The position numbers and the translations under genes were made by a program. A stretch of 64,000 bases of DNA from Amoeboaphelidium occidentale (lineage: Eukaryota; Aphelidiomycota; Aphelidea), in contig JALGPX010000051.1 in assembly GCA_023515795.1 (NCBI GenBank), positions 7,181 through 71,180 on the forward strand, in the 5' to 3' direction. The notes beneath the pieces were generated by a model, which was not told where the DNA came from, did not search any database, and saw nothing but the letters and a program-made list of their open reading frames with translations. Of this stretch, positions 51,052 through 60,237 are shown one piece after another (position 1 is the stretch's first letter; the number at the start of each line of letters is the position of its first letter).

Positions 51052-52143
51052 TTAAATATAAAACGGCATACGCATGTCCATCGGTCTTCCGGAAGACAGC
51101 TGTGGGACTTGAGAGTACTTTTGCATTAGAATAGTTCTGATATTCTGCATAAGTTGTAAGTAGGATTGATTTGGATTCTCATTCAAAGTCTTCATGAACG
51201 CAAAACTCATAGCACCCGTAGCCCCAAATCCACCAACAAAAGTATCAGCAGATGTCTGATTATCCTTACAACCACTGAACATGATCACATCAGCAACACT
51301 GGATTTCTGTTGCTCTGTGATTTGATAAGCCTGTCCTGAGTTGGTGTTTAATAGCTGAGGAACGGTATTGATTAAATTCATTAACCCTCCCCTCATAAGA
51401 CCTGTACCAACATCCTTTAACGCTTTTGTCCAATCATGAGTTGGATTGTATCGCTTTAAAGTTCCATCAGAGTTGTAAGTATAAGGAAGATCAAGACCTG
51501 TGCCACTATGACAACAGTCAAATATCACAGTTAATCGAACACCTTGTGGCAAGTGTCTGACCATATTCAGATTCATCTCATCATCAGTAATTGATCCAGC
51601 TCGCTCAAAGTCCACAGGATAAATAACAGAATCATAACCACTGACTTCATCGCCATTGGTGTCTCTCTTCAAACCACCGTGACCACTGAAATGCAGAAAC
51701 AAAAAGTCTCCGTAACGTGCCCCGCCAACCAACCATCGCATCGCTTGGCTGATATTCGCCCTTGTCGGCTGGAATGTGGGATTCTGTTGATCATCAGTCA
51801 AGATCAGCGTTTCGTTGTATCCGTGGCGGTTCACAAACTGTTGCATGTTCTTTACGTCGTTGATACATCCTTTTAGTTCATTTCTTGTTCCAAAGTAATT
51901 GATTCCGATAAGTAAAGCTTTCTTTCTTCCATTCGCAGCTGGTGGTGCATACTGATGAGGCAGTTGTTCTGGAGGGTAGTAGGCTGGAGGTGGTGCAACA
52001 GGTTGTGGTGCTTGAGCAGGTGGATAATAAGGTTGATTAGGCCCAGGAGGATAATACTGCTGTTGCTGCGGGGGAGGCTGTTGGCCAGGAGGAGGTCCTT
52101 GAGAAGGAGGATAAGAATTTTGGTACTGCTGGAATGGATACAT
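51052..52143 (-). CDS. MCA1: Type I metacaspase
   Basis: A single exon of 363 residues starting MYPFQQYQ. The prodomain is Pro/Gln/Tyr-rich (about 85 residues). The caspase-like domain has KKALLIGINYFG, the catalytic His in LHFSGHGG, the catalytic Cys in IFDCCHSGTG and the SGCKDNQTSAD strand. Type I metacaspases are Ca-dependent Arg/Lys proteases involved in protein quality control and stress death. An in-frame TTG 54 bp upstream is not a likely start. Confidence 0.95.
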   Translation of the reverse strand: MYPFQQYQNSYPPSQGPPPGQQPPPQQQQYYPPGPNQPYYPPAQAPQPVAPPPAYYPPEQLPHQYAPPAANGRKKALLIGINYFGTRNELKGCINDVKNMQQFVNRHGYNETLILTDDQQNPTFQPTRANISQAMRWLVGGARYGDFLFLHFSGHGGLKRDTNGDEVSGYDSVIYPVDFERAGSITDDEMNLNMVRHLPQGVRLTVIFDCCHSGTGLDLPYTYNSDGTLKRYNPTHDWTKALKDVGTGLMRGGLMNLINTVPQLLNTNSGQAYQITEQQKSSVADVIMFSGCKDNQTSADTFVGGFGATGAMSFAFMKTLNENPNQSYLQLMQNIRTILMQKYSQVPQLSSGRPMDMRMPFYI

Positions 52144-52563
52144 GCGAGCCAAGCAAAGAAATGTGAATCCTGTTGCAATCAAAAAATGATTTGCCAAAGT
52201 AAAGTTTGTTTGGAGTCACTGGCAACTATTCAGTAAACTAAGGTCGGGTAAAATGGAACTAAATGCTGTAACTTTACTTGTTTATTCGCGTCTTAAAGCG
52301 AATACATGGTTGCAGCAAGTTGCGCCGTTACCACGACTCTATACAAAGTAACCACAGATTTATTAAGCACGAAGAATACTTGGCGTTCCAACTTTTATCT
52401 GAACTTATATAGTATTTCTAATTTCAGTAGTCAAGTGCTGAAGTAGTTACGATCCCAGCGTTCTAATTGAGCCTAGACCAGCGAATCATAGATGGTGTTG
52501 AAGCGATCCGCCGCGAAACCTGTATTCGTGAAGCCTTAGAAATTATTCCTGTTTTTAAGTGAT
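52144..52563. other. Intergenic between metacaspase and tyrosinase
   Basis: Divergent gap of 420 bp. A pyrimidine-rich TTTCTAATTTCAG at about 52425 could be a splice acceptor of a 5' UTR intron for the tyrosinase gene. Nothing else recognised. Confidence 0.4.
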
Positions 52564-53625
52564 ATGAAATCTGTTCATAATTTAATTGTTTCAATTGTTC
52601 TGCTGTGTGCTACTGCAAGCAATGTTCTTTCTCAAGCACCTTCTTGTTCAAGCTTCCGTGTGAAACGAGAGTTTCGTGACTTGACACAGAGCGAGAAGTC
52701 CAGATATGTTAATGCTGTAAGAACTCTGCATTCACGTGGAACTGCGTTTTGGGATGGAATGGCTGAGATTCATAATGTTTATACCAGAGATTGGCATGGT
52801 AATTCACTGTTCTTGCCTATTCACAGAGCATTTATTCAAAGATTTGAGGATGCTCTTCTAAGAGTTGATCCAGGAGTACCATTGACTTACTGGGATTTCA
52901 CTGCTGATGCCGCAGATCCATACAATAGCGAAATATTTGATTATTTTGGTCGTGGTCCTCCAAATGAACCTCTGACAAGTGGTGCATTCACAAATTTTTG
53001 GATTAATCGACCACGTCGCAGAATACTATCAAGAGGTTGGCGTGAAAATGATGGTACGACATTTACCACGACTCCTGTTATGGAAGATATGATTAGGAAT
53101 TTTGGCACATATTCTGAGTTCAGACTACAGTTCGAATACAGTCACAACTTTGTGCATGCCAGAATTAGTGGTGATTTTGGCGGTGCTAGCGGCGAAAGAC
53201 TCGGAAAATGGGCTCCTAATGATCCATTGTTCTGGATTTATCACACTGGTGTCGATTATTGGTGGTCTCGTTGGCAAAGTGTTAGTAATAGGCAGTGGCA
53301 GATAAACGGAAATGATATTGATGGAAATCCAGTTAATGCATATACCCCGTTGCCTGGCTTCAGAGGTAAAAATGTAGGCGACTATTTGAGCAACGATTGG
53401 ATTTGTGCAAGATACGAAGATCCCAGAAACGCAAGATGGAATCGTGTTAGTAAGAGAGACGATTATATCAAATTGCCTCCTGTTCCGGAACCGTTGGATG
53501 AAGGCCATGCTCGTATGATGAACATTACCATGGAACAAAACATGGAGCTTCATGAAAACTTGAAGGAGAGGTATGTATGGGTTGAGGCAATGATCAACCG
53601 AAAGCCATTGAGTGACATGCAGTAA
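52564..53625 (+). CDS. Secreted tyrosinase
   Basis: A single exon of 353 residues with a signal peptide (LIVSIVLLCATASNVLSQ). The CuA site reads IHNVYTRDWHGNSLFLPIHRAF, supplying three His; the CuB site reads HNFVHARI with the third His in NDPLFWIYHTGVDYWW. These are all six copper ligands of type-3 copper monooxygenases. It oxidises phenols to quinones, usually for melanin or wall cross-linking. It is short and lacks a C-terminal lid extension. Secretion is predicted from the signal peptide. Confidence 0.9.
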   Translation: MKSVHNLIVSIVLLCATASNVLSQAPSCSSFRVKREFRDLTQSEKSRYVNAVRTLHSRGTAFWDGMAEIHNVYTRDWHGNSLFLPIHRAFIQRFEDALLRVDPGVPLTYWDFTADAADPYNSEIFDYFGRGPPNEPLTSGAFTNFWINRPRRRILSRGWRENDGTTFTTTPVMEDMIRNFGTYSEFRLQFEYSHNFVHARISGDFGGASGERLGKWAPNDPLFWIYHTGVDYWWSRWQSVSNRQWQINGNDIDGNPVNAYTPLPGFRGKNVGDYLSNDWICARYEDPRNARWNRVSKRDDYIKLPPVPEPLDEGHARMMNITMEQNMELHENLKERYVWVEAMINRKPLSDMQ

Positions 53626-53659
53626 TAGTAATTAATAATGTAATGAAAATATATTCTTT

Positions 53660-54235
53660 TTATTTTGTTTCAACGCGCAAGAAGACTTCATTTGTTCTCA
53701 AGAAAGGCAAAGTCCATGGCGCATTGTAGCGAGCCAGAAAGACTTCCTTTTCACCATTTTCGTCAACCTTGACTTTGTATTCGTCATCTGTTTGAAGAGC
53801 CTTCAATAATTTATCGCGCTGCTCTAGGAATGATTCTTTCGATGCTGCTCCAGTAAAGTAACACGTTGCATAGACGGCATCTTTGATCTCTGTAAACTCT
53901 ACATCGCCACTCAAAGGCTCAGGAAGTTCAGAAGTGCTGTTATATTTGCTGCCTGGCAGAACAAAGTACATTTTGGAAGAATCAGTCAGAACAGGAGCAG
54001 TCATGGATATAGCTTCTTTACCACCAGCAGCAGCCTTTGACTTGTTACCGCCAAAAATGTAATTTGCCAAACTTCTAAAACCATTTGAAGCAACGTAACT
54101 GTCTGTTCCTTCAGCTCCGGTGGGAGTAGATGCCATTATCATGGAAGGATAATGTCTGATCTCGTAGTCGCTAGTCTTCTTTAGCAGTTTATGAACTGGT
54201 GTTTCAACGTTAATGCGTCCGAATATGCCTGACAT
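53660..54235 (-). CDS. SOUL-family haem-binding protein
   Basis: A single exon of 191 residues. SOUL signatures are YEIRHYPSMIMAST, GFRSLANYIFGGN, ISMTAPVL, MYFVLPG and APWTLPFLRTNEV near the end. The family binds haem or porphyrin weakly and is cytosolic or mitochondrial; no signal peptide is present. The partner and role are unknown. The stop is 35 bp from that of the convergent tyrosinase. Confidence 0.9.
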   Translation of the reverse strand: MSGIFGRINVETPVHKLLKKTSDYEIRHYPSMIMASTPTGAEGTDSYVASNGFRSLANYIFGGNKSKAAAGGKEAISMTAPVLTDSSKMYFVLPGSKYNSTSELPEPLSGDVEFTEIKDAVYATCYFTGAASKESFLEQRDKLLKALQTDDEYKVKVDENGEKEVFLARYNAPWTLPFLRTNEVFLRVETK

Positions 54236-54526
54236 TTTGTAAAAATCAAAACTTCCGCTCTCTCGGAACTTGATCGACGCAATGACATCATCAGAACTTT
54301 GTTTCAGCCGGCATAAACAGAAAAGTTTAGAGTTTCTACCTGATGGTGTAGTTTACTAAGAGCGCGAGGCTGTATTAAAGAGGGAAAGCGTTGCGCAAAG
54401 GTGTTGAACTAAGACGGAGCTCTCCAGGAAGAGGCTTCACACTTTTGTGATTAGTTTATCAATTCCTATGAAAAACTTGCTTGAAACCGCGACTCGTAGA
54501 ACCTCGCGGATACAAAAGTAGCAAGT

Positions 54527-54733
54527 TTAGTAACTCCAGCGCTGCAGCCGAAGAAAAGCAAAAATAATTAGCTTCTTTTTTACCTCGTTTGGTCGCGTTT
54601 TCTGGATTTGATTCCATTGAATCGTATGAAGAAATAATCGCGCAGCTTGACCTGGCATTTGAAATAAGCTAGTTCCCGCTGTTTCACTTTTTCCGTAATT
54701 CTGGAAGGCTAGTGTATCCAAAGGTTGATTCAC
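54527..54733 (-). CDS. Possible small two-exon gene of unknown function
   Basis: The minus strand reads GTSLFQMPGQAARLFLHTI and TRPNE, then a 42-nt intron with good signals (GTAAAA, GCTAAT, CTGCAG) at 54542-54583, then RWSY-stop. The frame is open up to 54800 but contains no ATG before MPGQ, so a further upstream exon is needed. The opposite strand has a competing short frame (ATG 54748, LMRLCDDVAEMKGLAAK, stop near 54828). Only one of the two is likely to be real. No family recognised. Confidence 0.3.
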   Translation of the reverse strand: MNQPLDTLAFQNYGKSETAGTSLFQMPGQAARLFLHTIQWNQIQKTRPNEVKKKLIIFAFLRLQRWSY

Positions 54734-54942
54734 CAGCCGCTGAGCTGATGCGCCTGTGTGACGATGTTGCAGAAATGAAAGGCCTGGCTGCTAAGATTCT
54801 ACAAAAGATGGAAAGTACTGGACTATAATAAAGCAATATGTTTCTTATCAAGGCCCATAGCTGTATGATCTATTTTGGATCTGCCATTGCGTTTCAACTC
54901 TTCCTAGATTATCTTTAGTAACCACTTCATGGAACGTTGAAC

Positions 54943-55620
54943 ATGTTCCAACACACCCCTGTTTCCTTCAATTTTGCGTTGCCTGTTCTTCAGGAGATGT
55001 TTGCAGCAGCGTTCTCTAAAACCGTTCGATCAAACCTGAGGAGACGGTTATATTCCTCACTGGAACAGAGCGATCCAAAGAAATCATTTAAAATAGATAC
55101 GACCCCTTACATCGATGCATTGAAGCACAAAGGATTCTCAGAGGAGCAGGCCAGAACAGCTGTGAATTGCTTCGAGCAAGTCATTGAGGAAAGCGTATCG
55201 AACTTGGAAGCTAATTTAGTCAGTAAAGAGGAGTTAGACCTTCACTCTAAGCAGCAGCAGTCGGACTTTGATCGTATTAAAGCAGAGCTGCATCTTCTGG
55301 AACGGAATGATATCACAATTCTGAAGCAGGGCACAGAGAAAGTGGTTGCGGAACTTGATAAACTTAAATTAAAGAATAAGGATGATCTTATGAAGCTACA
55401 AAGTGGTGCTATGCTCGATTTGAACTTGGAGAAGGGAAGGCTAAAGGAAGAGCAGAGTATTCTTGAGAAGCATTTGGCAGATATGGAGGCACGACTGAAG
55501 CAACAGGTCCAAGAGACGAAAGATGATATTAAACAGACCAGATGGAATACTATCAAGCTGATAACGGGTACCATCAGTTCAGTTGGAGTAGTGATACTTT
55601 TGTTTGCGAAGATGAGGTGA
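54943..55620 (+). CDS. MCUR1/CCDC90-like mitochondrial coiled-coil protein
   Basis: A single exon of 225 residues from MFQHTPVSF. A basic N-terminus (SKTVRSNLRRRLYSS) looks like a mitochondrial presequence. Then FKIDTTPYIDALKHKGFSEEQARTAV, the DUF1640 signature, a coiled coil of about 120 residues and a single C-terminal TM helix (KLITGTISSVGVVILLFAK). Family members scaffold the calcium uniporter or, in fungi, cytochrome oxidase and proline metabolism complexes in the inner membrane. The exact role cannot be read. Confidence 0.85.
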   Translation: MFQHTPVSFNFALPVLQEMFAAAFSKTVRSNLRRRLYSSLEQSDPKKSFKIDTTPYIDALKHKGFSEEQARTAVNCFEQVIEESVSNLEANLVSKEELDLHSKQQQSDFDRIKAELHLLERNDITILKQGTEKVVAELDKLKLKNKDDLMKLQSGAMLDLNLEKGRLKEEQSILEKHLADMEARLKQQVQETKDDIKQTRWNTIKLITGTISSVGVVILLFAKMR

Positions 55621-55648
55621 ATCTCCGGGAACGTTAAACCATTAAATT

Positions 55649-57589
55649 CTATTGCAAGAAGTAATCATAAACTGGATTCTTTGTTTCGTCGACATATGAA
55701 TATCCGAATTGTTGAAGGAACTTTGCTAGTTCTCCGCTTGTCTCAGATTCCTTTGGAACATCCATTCCAATTAGGACGCGAGCTACATCACCTCCTGTGT
55801 TTCTGTAATGAATTAGAGTCAAATTCCAAGCGGATGATCTTGGCAATTTGTTTGTGTCTTGTAACATTTCCAGAAACAGTTTCAAAGCGCCAGGTCTTTC
55901 TGGGAATGAGAATCTGTAAAGCTTCTCGTTCTTGATAGAATTCTTTACAGTTCTACCTCCAGCTAGAAATCTCAAATGTGATTTTGCAACATCATTCTCT
56001 GTGATATCTAAAGCTTCCATGGCTGGGTCACGGTTAATGTTTTCAATCACCTCTTGCATTTCTTGTTTTCCTCTTGTAACTTCAAACGCCAAGTAAATGT
56101 GAGCTTCGCTTGGATGAGAGAATCTGTAGGAAACTTCAGTCATAGATCTTGGTAAAATTTTCAAGTAAAGCTTCATAAAGCTGCCAGGCTTTTCTTCTAC
56201 TTTGCAAGAGAGCAAACATTCTTTGCCTTCACCAATTCTACTCCTCTCGCAGACAAACCGTAATCTGTCAAAATTCATGTTTGCTCCAGAAGTAACTGCA
56301 ACAAATGTTCCGCCTGTTATATGGGATCCTCTCTCAGATAGAAATTTTTTGATCCCTGCTACACCAAGAGCTCCCGATGGCTCAAGCACAGACCTTGTAT
56401 CTTCAAAAACGTCCTTGATTGCAGCACAAATCTCGTCGTTATTAACTAGTACCATATCGTCAAGTAGATGAGAACATATTCTATAAGTCTCTGCTCCAAC
56501 TGTTCTCACTGCTGTTCCATCTGCGAATAATCCAACACTCGCGACTGGTGTTTGTTTACCCAATTGAAGAGAAGTTGTCATTCCAACACTGTCAACTGTA
56601 TTCACACCAAAAATCTTGATATTTGGCTGCACACGTTTAATGAATGCAGCTACTCCAGCGACTAAGCCGCCACCTCCAACAGGCATAAACACGGCGTCAA
56701 TTTGCTCACCTCTTCGAATTTGACGTAAAATTTCCATACCACAAGTTCCTTGGCCAGCAATGATATAAGGATCATCGTAAGGAGGAATGAATACAAATCC
56801 TTTTTCTTCTGCAAGCTTAAGTCCAAGCTTTTTGGATTCTTCCAAATCAGCACCGTATTGAATCACTGTTGCTCCTAGACGTCTTACACTGTTGACTTTT
56901 ATCTCTGGTGCTGAAACTGGCATAACAATAACAGCCTGTATTCCAAGTTTTTGGGATGCAAGAGCAACGCCTTGTGCATGGTTTCCGGCTGACATGCAAA
57001 TAACTCCTCGTTTCTTGTCCTCTTTTGATAATTGTGATATCTTGTTGTACGCTCCACGACATTTGAAACTGAAGCACACAGGCTGTAAATCTTCGCGTTT
57101 CAAGTATATCCTATTGTCTCTACCAATTTTCTGTGAAAGGTTCTTTGCATATTGTAATGGCGTTTCAGAAGCAACATCATAGACTCTTGTGCTTGCCTGA
57201 AGTATCAATTGAAGGTAATCAATCTCAGGAAGCTCTTCCGGACTCAAGGGAGGCTGATCAACAGGAACCAAAGTTGTGGAAGAGTTCCCTGCCACAGAAG
57301 TAGCCAAAGTGATGTATGATTTTGTCCTGGGAATAGTATGCTTCTTGATGATGGGTTCAGGCCATAAGATCTCTGGTTTATCATCGAGCAATGGTGGTTG
57401 TTGGCTAGGTGCTGGTACTGGTTGAAGAACTGTTGCACCTTCTGGTAAATTATCAAGTGATTGTTGTCGTGTAGCATGATTGTGAGAAGTGTTTGGTATC
57501 GAAGTGATGCTTATGGTCGGGTTCACTGTAACAGGATCCTTTAGTCCAAGTGCTAATTCACTCATTCTAGTCTTTAAGTCTTGCGCCAT
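55649..57589 (-). CDS. ILV1: Threonine deaminase (biosynthetic)
   Basis: A single exon of 646 residues. A Pro/Ser-rich N-terminal extension of about 125 residues precedes the PLP domain: the Schiff-base Lys in SFKCRGAYNKI, MSAGNHAQGVALA, the Gly loop PVGGGGL and the SGANMNFDRL end. Two ACT-like regulatory domains follow (EEKPGSFMKLYL and FPERPGALKLFLE), as in isoleucine-inhibited enzymes. It makes 2-oxobutanoate for isoleucine synthesis. The extension may include a mitochondrial targeting signal but is not typical. An in-frame TTG lies 9 bp before the ATG. Confidence 0.95.
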   Translation of the reverse strand: MAQDLKTRMSELALGLKDPVTVNPTISITSIPNTSHNHATRQQSLDNLPEGATVLQPVPAPSQQPPLLDDKPEILWPEPIIKKHTIPRTKSYITLATSVAGNSSTTLVPVDQPPLSPEELPEIDYLQLILQASTRVYDVASETPLQYAKNLSQKIGRDNRIYLKREDLQPVCFSFKCRGAYNKISQLSKEDKKRGVICMSAGNHAQGVALASQKLGIQAVIVMPVSAPEIKVNSVRRLGATVIQYGADLEESKKLGLKLAEEKGFVFIPPYDDPYIIAGQGTCGMEILRQIRRGEQIDAVFMPVGGGGLVAGVAAFIKRVQPNIKIFGVNTVDSVGMTTSLQLGKQTPVASVGLFADGTAVRTVGAETYRICSHLLDDMVLVNNDEICAAIKDVFEDTRSVLEPSGALGVAGIKKFLSERGSHITGGTFVAVTSGANMNFDRLRFVCERSRIGEGKECLLSCKVEEKPGSFMKLYLKILPRSMTEVSYRFSHPSEAHIYLAFEVTRGKQEMQEVIENINRDPAMEALDITENDVAKSHLRFLAGGRTVKNSIKNEKLYRFSFPERPGALKLFLEMLQDTNKLPRSSAWNLTLIHYRNTGGDVARVLIGMDVPKESETSGELAKFLQQFGYSYVDETKNPVYDYFLQ

Positions 57590-57952
57590 TCGATTCAACG
57601 CTTCAATATGATCAAGACAAGAAGTTTAAACTCAAAGATATTTTTAGACAAAGCAAGGTACGGCAGGTAGCAACAGTAATGACATTCCCCATAGGCCATA
57701 CATCCATAGGATGGCCATTCTTAACCCAAAGCTGAACCCTTAACTCGATATCTTAATGTTGAACCTCTGGGCTGTGTGTTTCAAAACGAGGCGTCCCAGC
57801 CACTTTGTTTCCGCTATTCCAACTAAAGCCGCGTTATAAAGAAATAAGCCAAGTGCGGCATTAATTAAAAAAGTAATTTTCAATTCCCTTAATGAATGAT
57901 CTAAACATTGCTGCTTGTAACTTTGCGTGTGTGCTTACAGGGAGATATCTAA
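57590..57952. other. Intergenic between ILV1 and homeobox gene
   Basis: Divergent promoter region of 363 bp. It contains GGCCATACATCCATAGGATGGCC near 57695, an imperfect inverted repeat. A possible 3' splice site (GTGCTTACAG) precedes the homeobox start by 13 bp, so a 5' UTR intron is possible. No gene seen. Confidence 0.4.
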
Positions 57953-59077
57953 ATGTCCAGTCAGAACAAGAAAGCTAAAACAACTAAACTTAACGACGCA
58001 CAGAAGCAGATTCTGGAGGACTATTACCTTAATGATCCCAACCCTTCGCCCAACAAGAAGAAAGAATTCGCTGCACAATTTAACGTGAATGTTCGCGCAG
58101 TTCAGTCGTGGTTTTACGTGAAACGCACCTCGATGAGTTCAAAAGCTGATGGTGGCTCAGATGGTGGCGGTTCTCCTTTAAACAAATCTCAGGCCTTTCA
58201 GCTGGACTCAAAGAACAAAATGGTTGTTGGGAAGAGTCTGTTTTTCTTTAATCCTTCAGCACTTTACTCAGTCACCAAGAAACCTCCAGCTGCAACACGG
58301 CTGGTTCATGATGCGAAAATTAACAATGGAAGAGCCCCAAGACAAAATATTACCCCTTCTGGTGCCCCTCCATCGCCTATGGCAACACCCATGCTTCAAA
58401 GTCATATCAAAAAGCAAAAGCTCTATCATCAGCATCAAGAACGTGCCGCACATCACAGGCATTCTATATCAGGTTCACGTCCAGATTTGAGTGATATCTT
58501 GGACAGCTACAGTTTTCAAATACATAATGCTCCGCCTGAACCATTGGCATCACCTGATTTCGTTGATTTTAGTGTTGCAGAAGGTTCACTTGTTTCAGAT
58601 CTAACTAGTTCACCACGCAATCGCACCTCAGGAGTCAGAAGACATTCAATGAGCGTCGCACCCTCCAAGAATACTCAACACACTTCAAACTTCAATTTTT
58701 ATTTCAATTCACCCCTTCCTGTTCCTGCTGCTGTTCCGCGTGATAATGTCTCATCTGTTGATAGCGGAATATCAACAGGCGATAGAGCGTATGTATCTGA
58801 GGCAGATATTGCAACTATTGACTTTCTTGGCTTCCTAGCAGATGAATGTGTTCCTGATGTAAGTCACAATGAATCTATATGAATAATTCTTTAGATGCCT
58901 TCAAAGCAAAACATTAATTTGGAGTCAATTGTGGAAGAAGCGTCAAGAGAGACCGCGGCTATCAACGCTGAACAATATTCTTCTCAGCAGCATTTAAAGG
59001 AATCGTTCAAAGTGGAGGACTGGTTATCGTTCTCGCCTCAGGTTAAGGCACTTCAAGCTCCAGCAAGGAAGTGGTAA
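57953..59077 (+). CDS. Homeodomain protein with altered recognition helix
   Basis: Two exons (57953-58858, 58895-59077) over a 36-nt intron; 362 residues. A homeodomain-like segment occupies about residues 8-64 (KLNDAQKQILEDYYLNDPNPS, VRAVQSWFYVKRTSM). The recognition helix keeps the core WF but has Tyr-Val at positions 50-51, where nearly all homeodomains have a variable residue and then the invariant Asn. DNA binding may be altered or lost. The rest is Ser/Pro/His-rich low complexity with no further domain; the C-terminal exon is helical (ESIVEEASRETAAI). Confidence 0.7.
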
Positions 59078-59175
59078 ATTGTTATGCATTCAAAAGGAAA
59101 TAAAGAGAACGTTTATGATTGTTTGAACACAACAAAATCGCGCTGACTTTATTTTGGTAAACAAAAACCAAAAAC

Positions 59176-59741
59176 ATGGTTAAAGGAATTGGATTTCACC
59201 CAGCTATGGACATTGTTGTCCTAAAAAATGTAACTCCACGCTGTAAATCCGACCGACTTAACTAAGAAGGTCTTGGATCAAGATTGTATGACATTCCTCA
59301 CGGCCAAAAGCTCGATAAATGGGAAACTGCTGCTAAAGAGCTTCAGGTTGACTTGGACAAATATTTCGAGTCCAGCATGCATGGTTTCAAGTTGACCGGA
59401 ACCAAGTTGAAACAGTATGCTTCTACGACTTACATTTGATCTATAGACATGTTACCAATATAACAGATCTTGTCAGAAATGAAGAAACCCATGATCATAA
59501 GGAAACCCAGGAAGCAAAGGCTCAGAATATCGCCAAAGACAACGTGTGCTCAGTTGAACAGCAAAAACTTAGAGATTCGAAGGCATTGTTGGAAAGAGTG
59601 CTCAATCTAATGGAAAAGCGTCAGGAAATTGATTTGCGCACTGAAGAAATAAGAACTAAAGAGTTCGACAGATTACTTAACCTTGGTGAGAAGACTGTAG
59701 ATGTTTTGGAACAACTGGTCGCGGAAACGAATAAACATTGA
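59176..59741 (+). CDS. Myb/SANT-like DNA-binding coiled-coil protein
   Basis: Three exons (59176-59242, 59270-59414, 59447-59741) over introns of 27 and 32 nt give 168 residues in phase. The N-terminal third resembles a Myb/SANT-like domain (FHPAMDIVVLKNV, KWETAAKELQ, KLTGTKLKQHVTNIT), common in fungal and oomycete expanded families. The rest is an acidic coiled coil (RVLNLMEKRQEIDLRTEEI). Function unknown. The first intron, at 27 nt, is the shortest in the window and its 3' AG was chosen by phase. Confidence 0.55.
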
Positions 59742-59879
59742 TATATTTAGTATTCATTAAAATATCATATTGAGGAAGCTGGCAGGAGCCTTAACTTTTA
59801 ACTGCCTCTAGTCCGACCTGTAAGGTGTAAGCTGAAACTGTGTCCATGTTACCAACGGCATTTTCTTCGCTTTGATCCA

Positions 59880-60145
59880 ATGGTTCAAGTTGTTAGTGGC
59901 GTTTTATTGGAATGGTACGCTTTTCCGTCTAAAGAACGATAAGTAACACTTAAAGCGATGAAGCCATGCGGGAATTACTCATTCATTTAAATAAGACTGA
60001 CCCATTCATTCTGGAAGAACTCGACTCGACGCATCTCTTTGTAGACCCAAAATCAATAGAGCGTCTAAAGCAGAGGTTCGAAATCGCGCTCAATGAGAAT
60101 GTCTATCAGGTTGAAGGTAACGTGGAAGTTAAGGCTACATGGTAA
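59880..60145 (+). CDS. TFB5: TFIIH subunit Tfb5/TTDA
   Basis: Two exons (59880-59914, 59956-60145) over a 41-nt intron give 74 residues, the family's usual size. The N-terminus MVQVVSGVLLECDEAM matches MVnVlkGVLiECDpAm; next come LHLNKTDP-like and ILEELDSTHLFVDP, the conserved beta strand. Tfb5 stabilises TFIIH by binding Tfb2/p52 and is needed for nucleotide-excision repair. Confidence 0.9.
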
Positions 60146-60237
60146 TATAATAAATCTTTTTTTTTTGGTTGGAATTAACTGATGTAAAATGGATTTACTA
60201 CTTAATTGCTGTACGGAACTTTATGTTGTCTTCATAT

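Noticed and set aside
57640-57860. tRNA or small RNA gene between ILV1 and the homeobox gene
   Set aside because: No cloverleaf or box A/B pattern could be drawn; only an imperfect palindrome is present.
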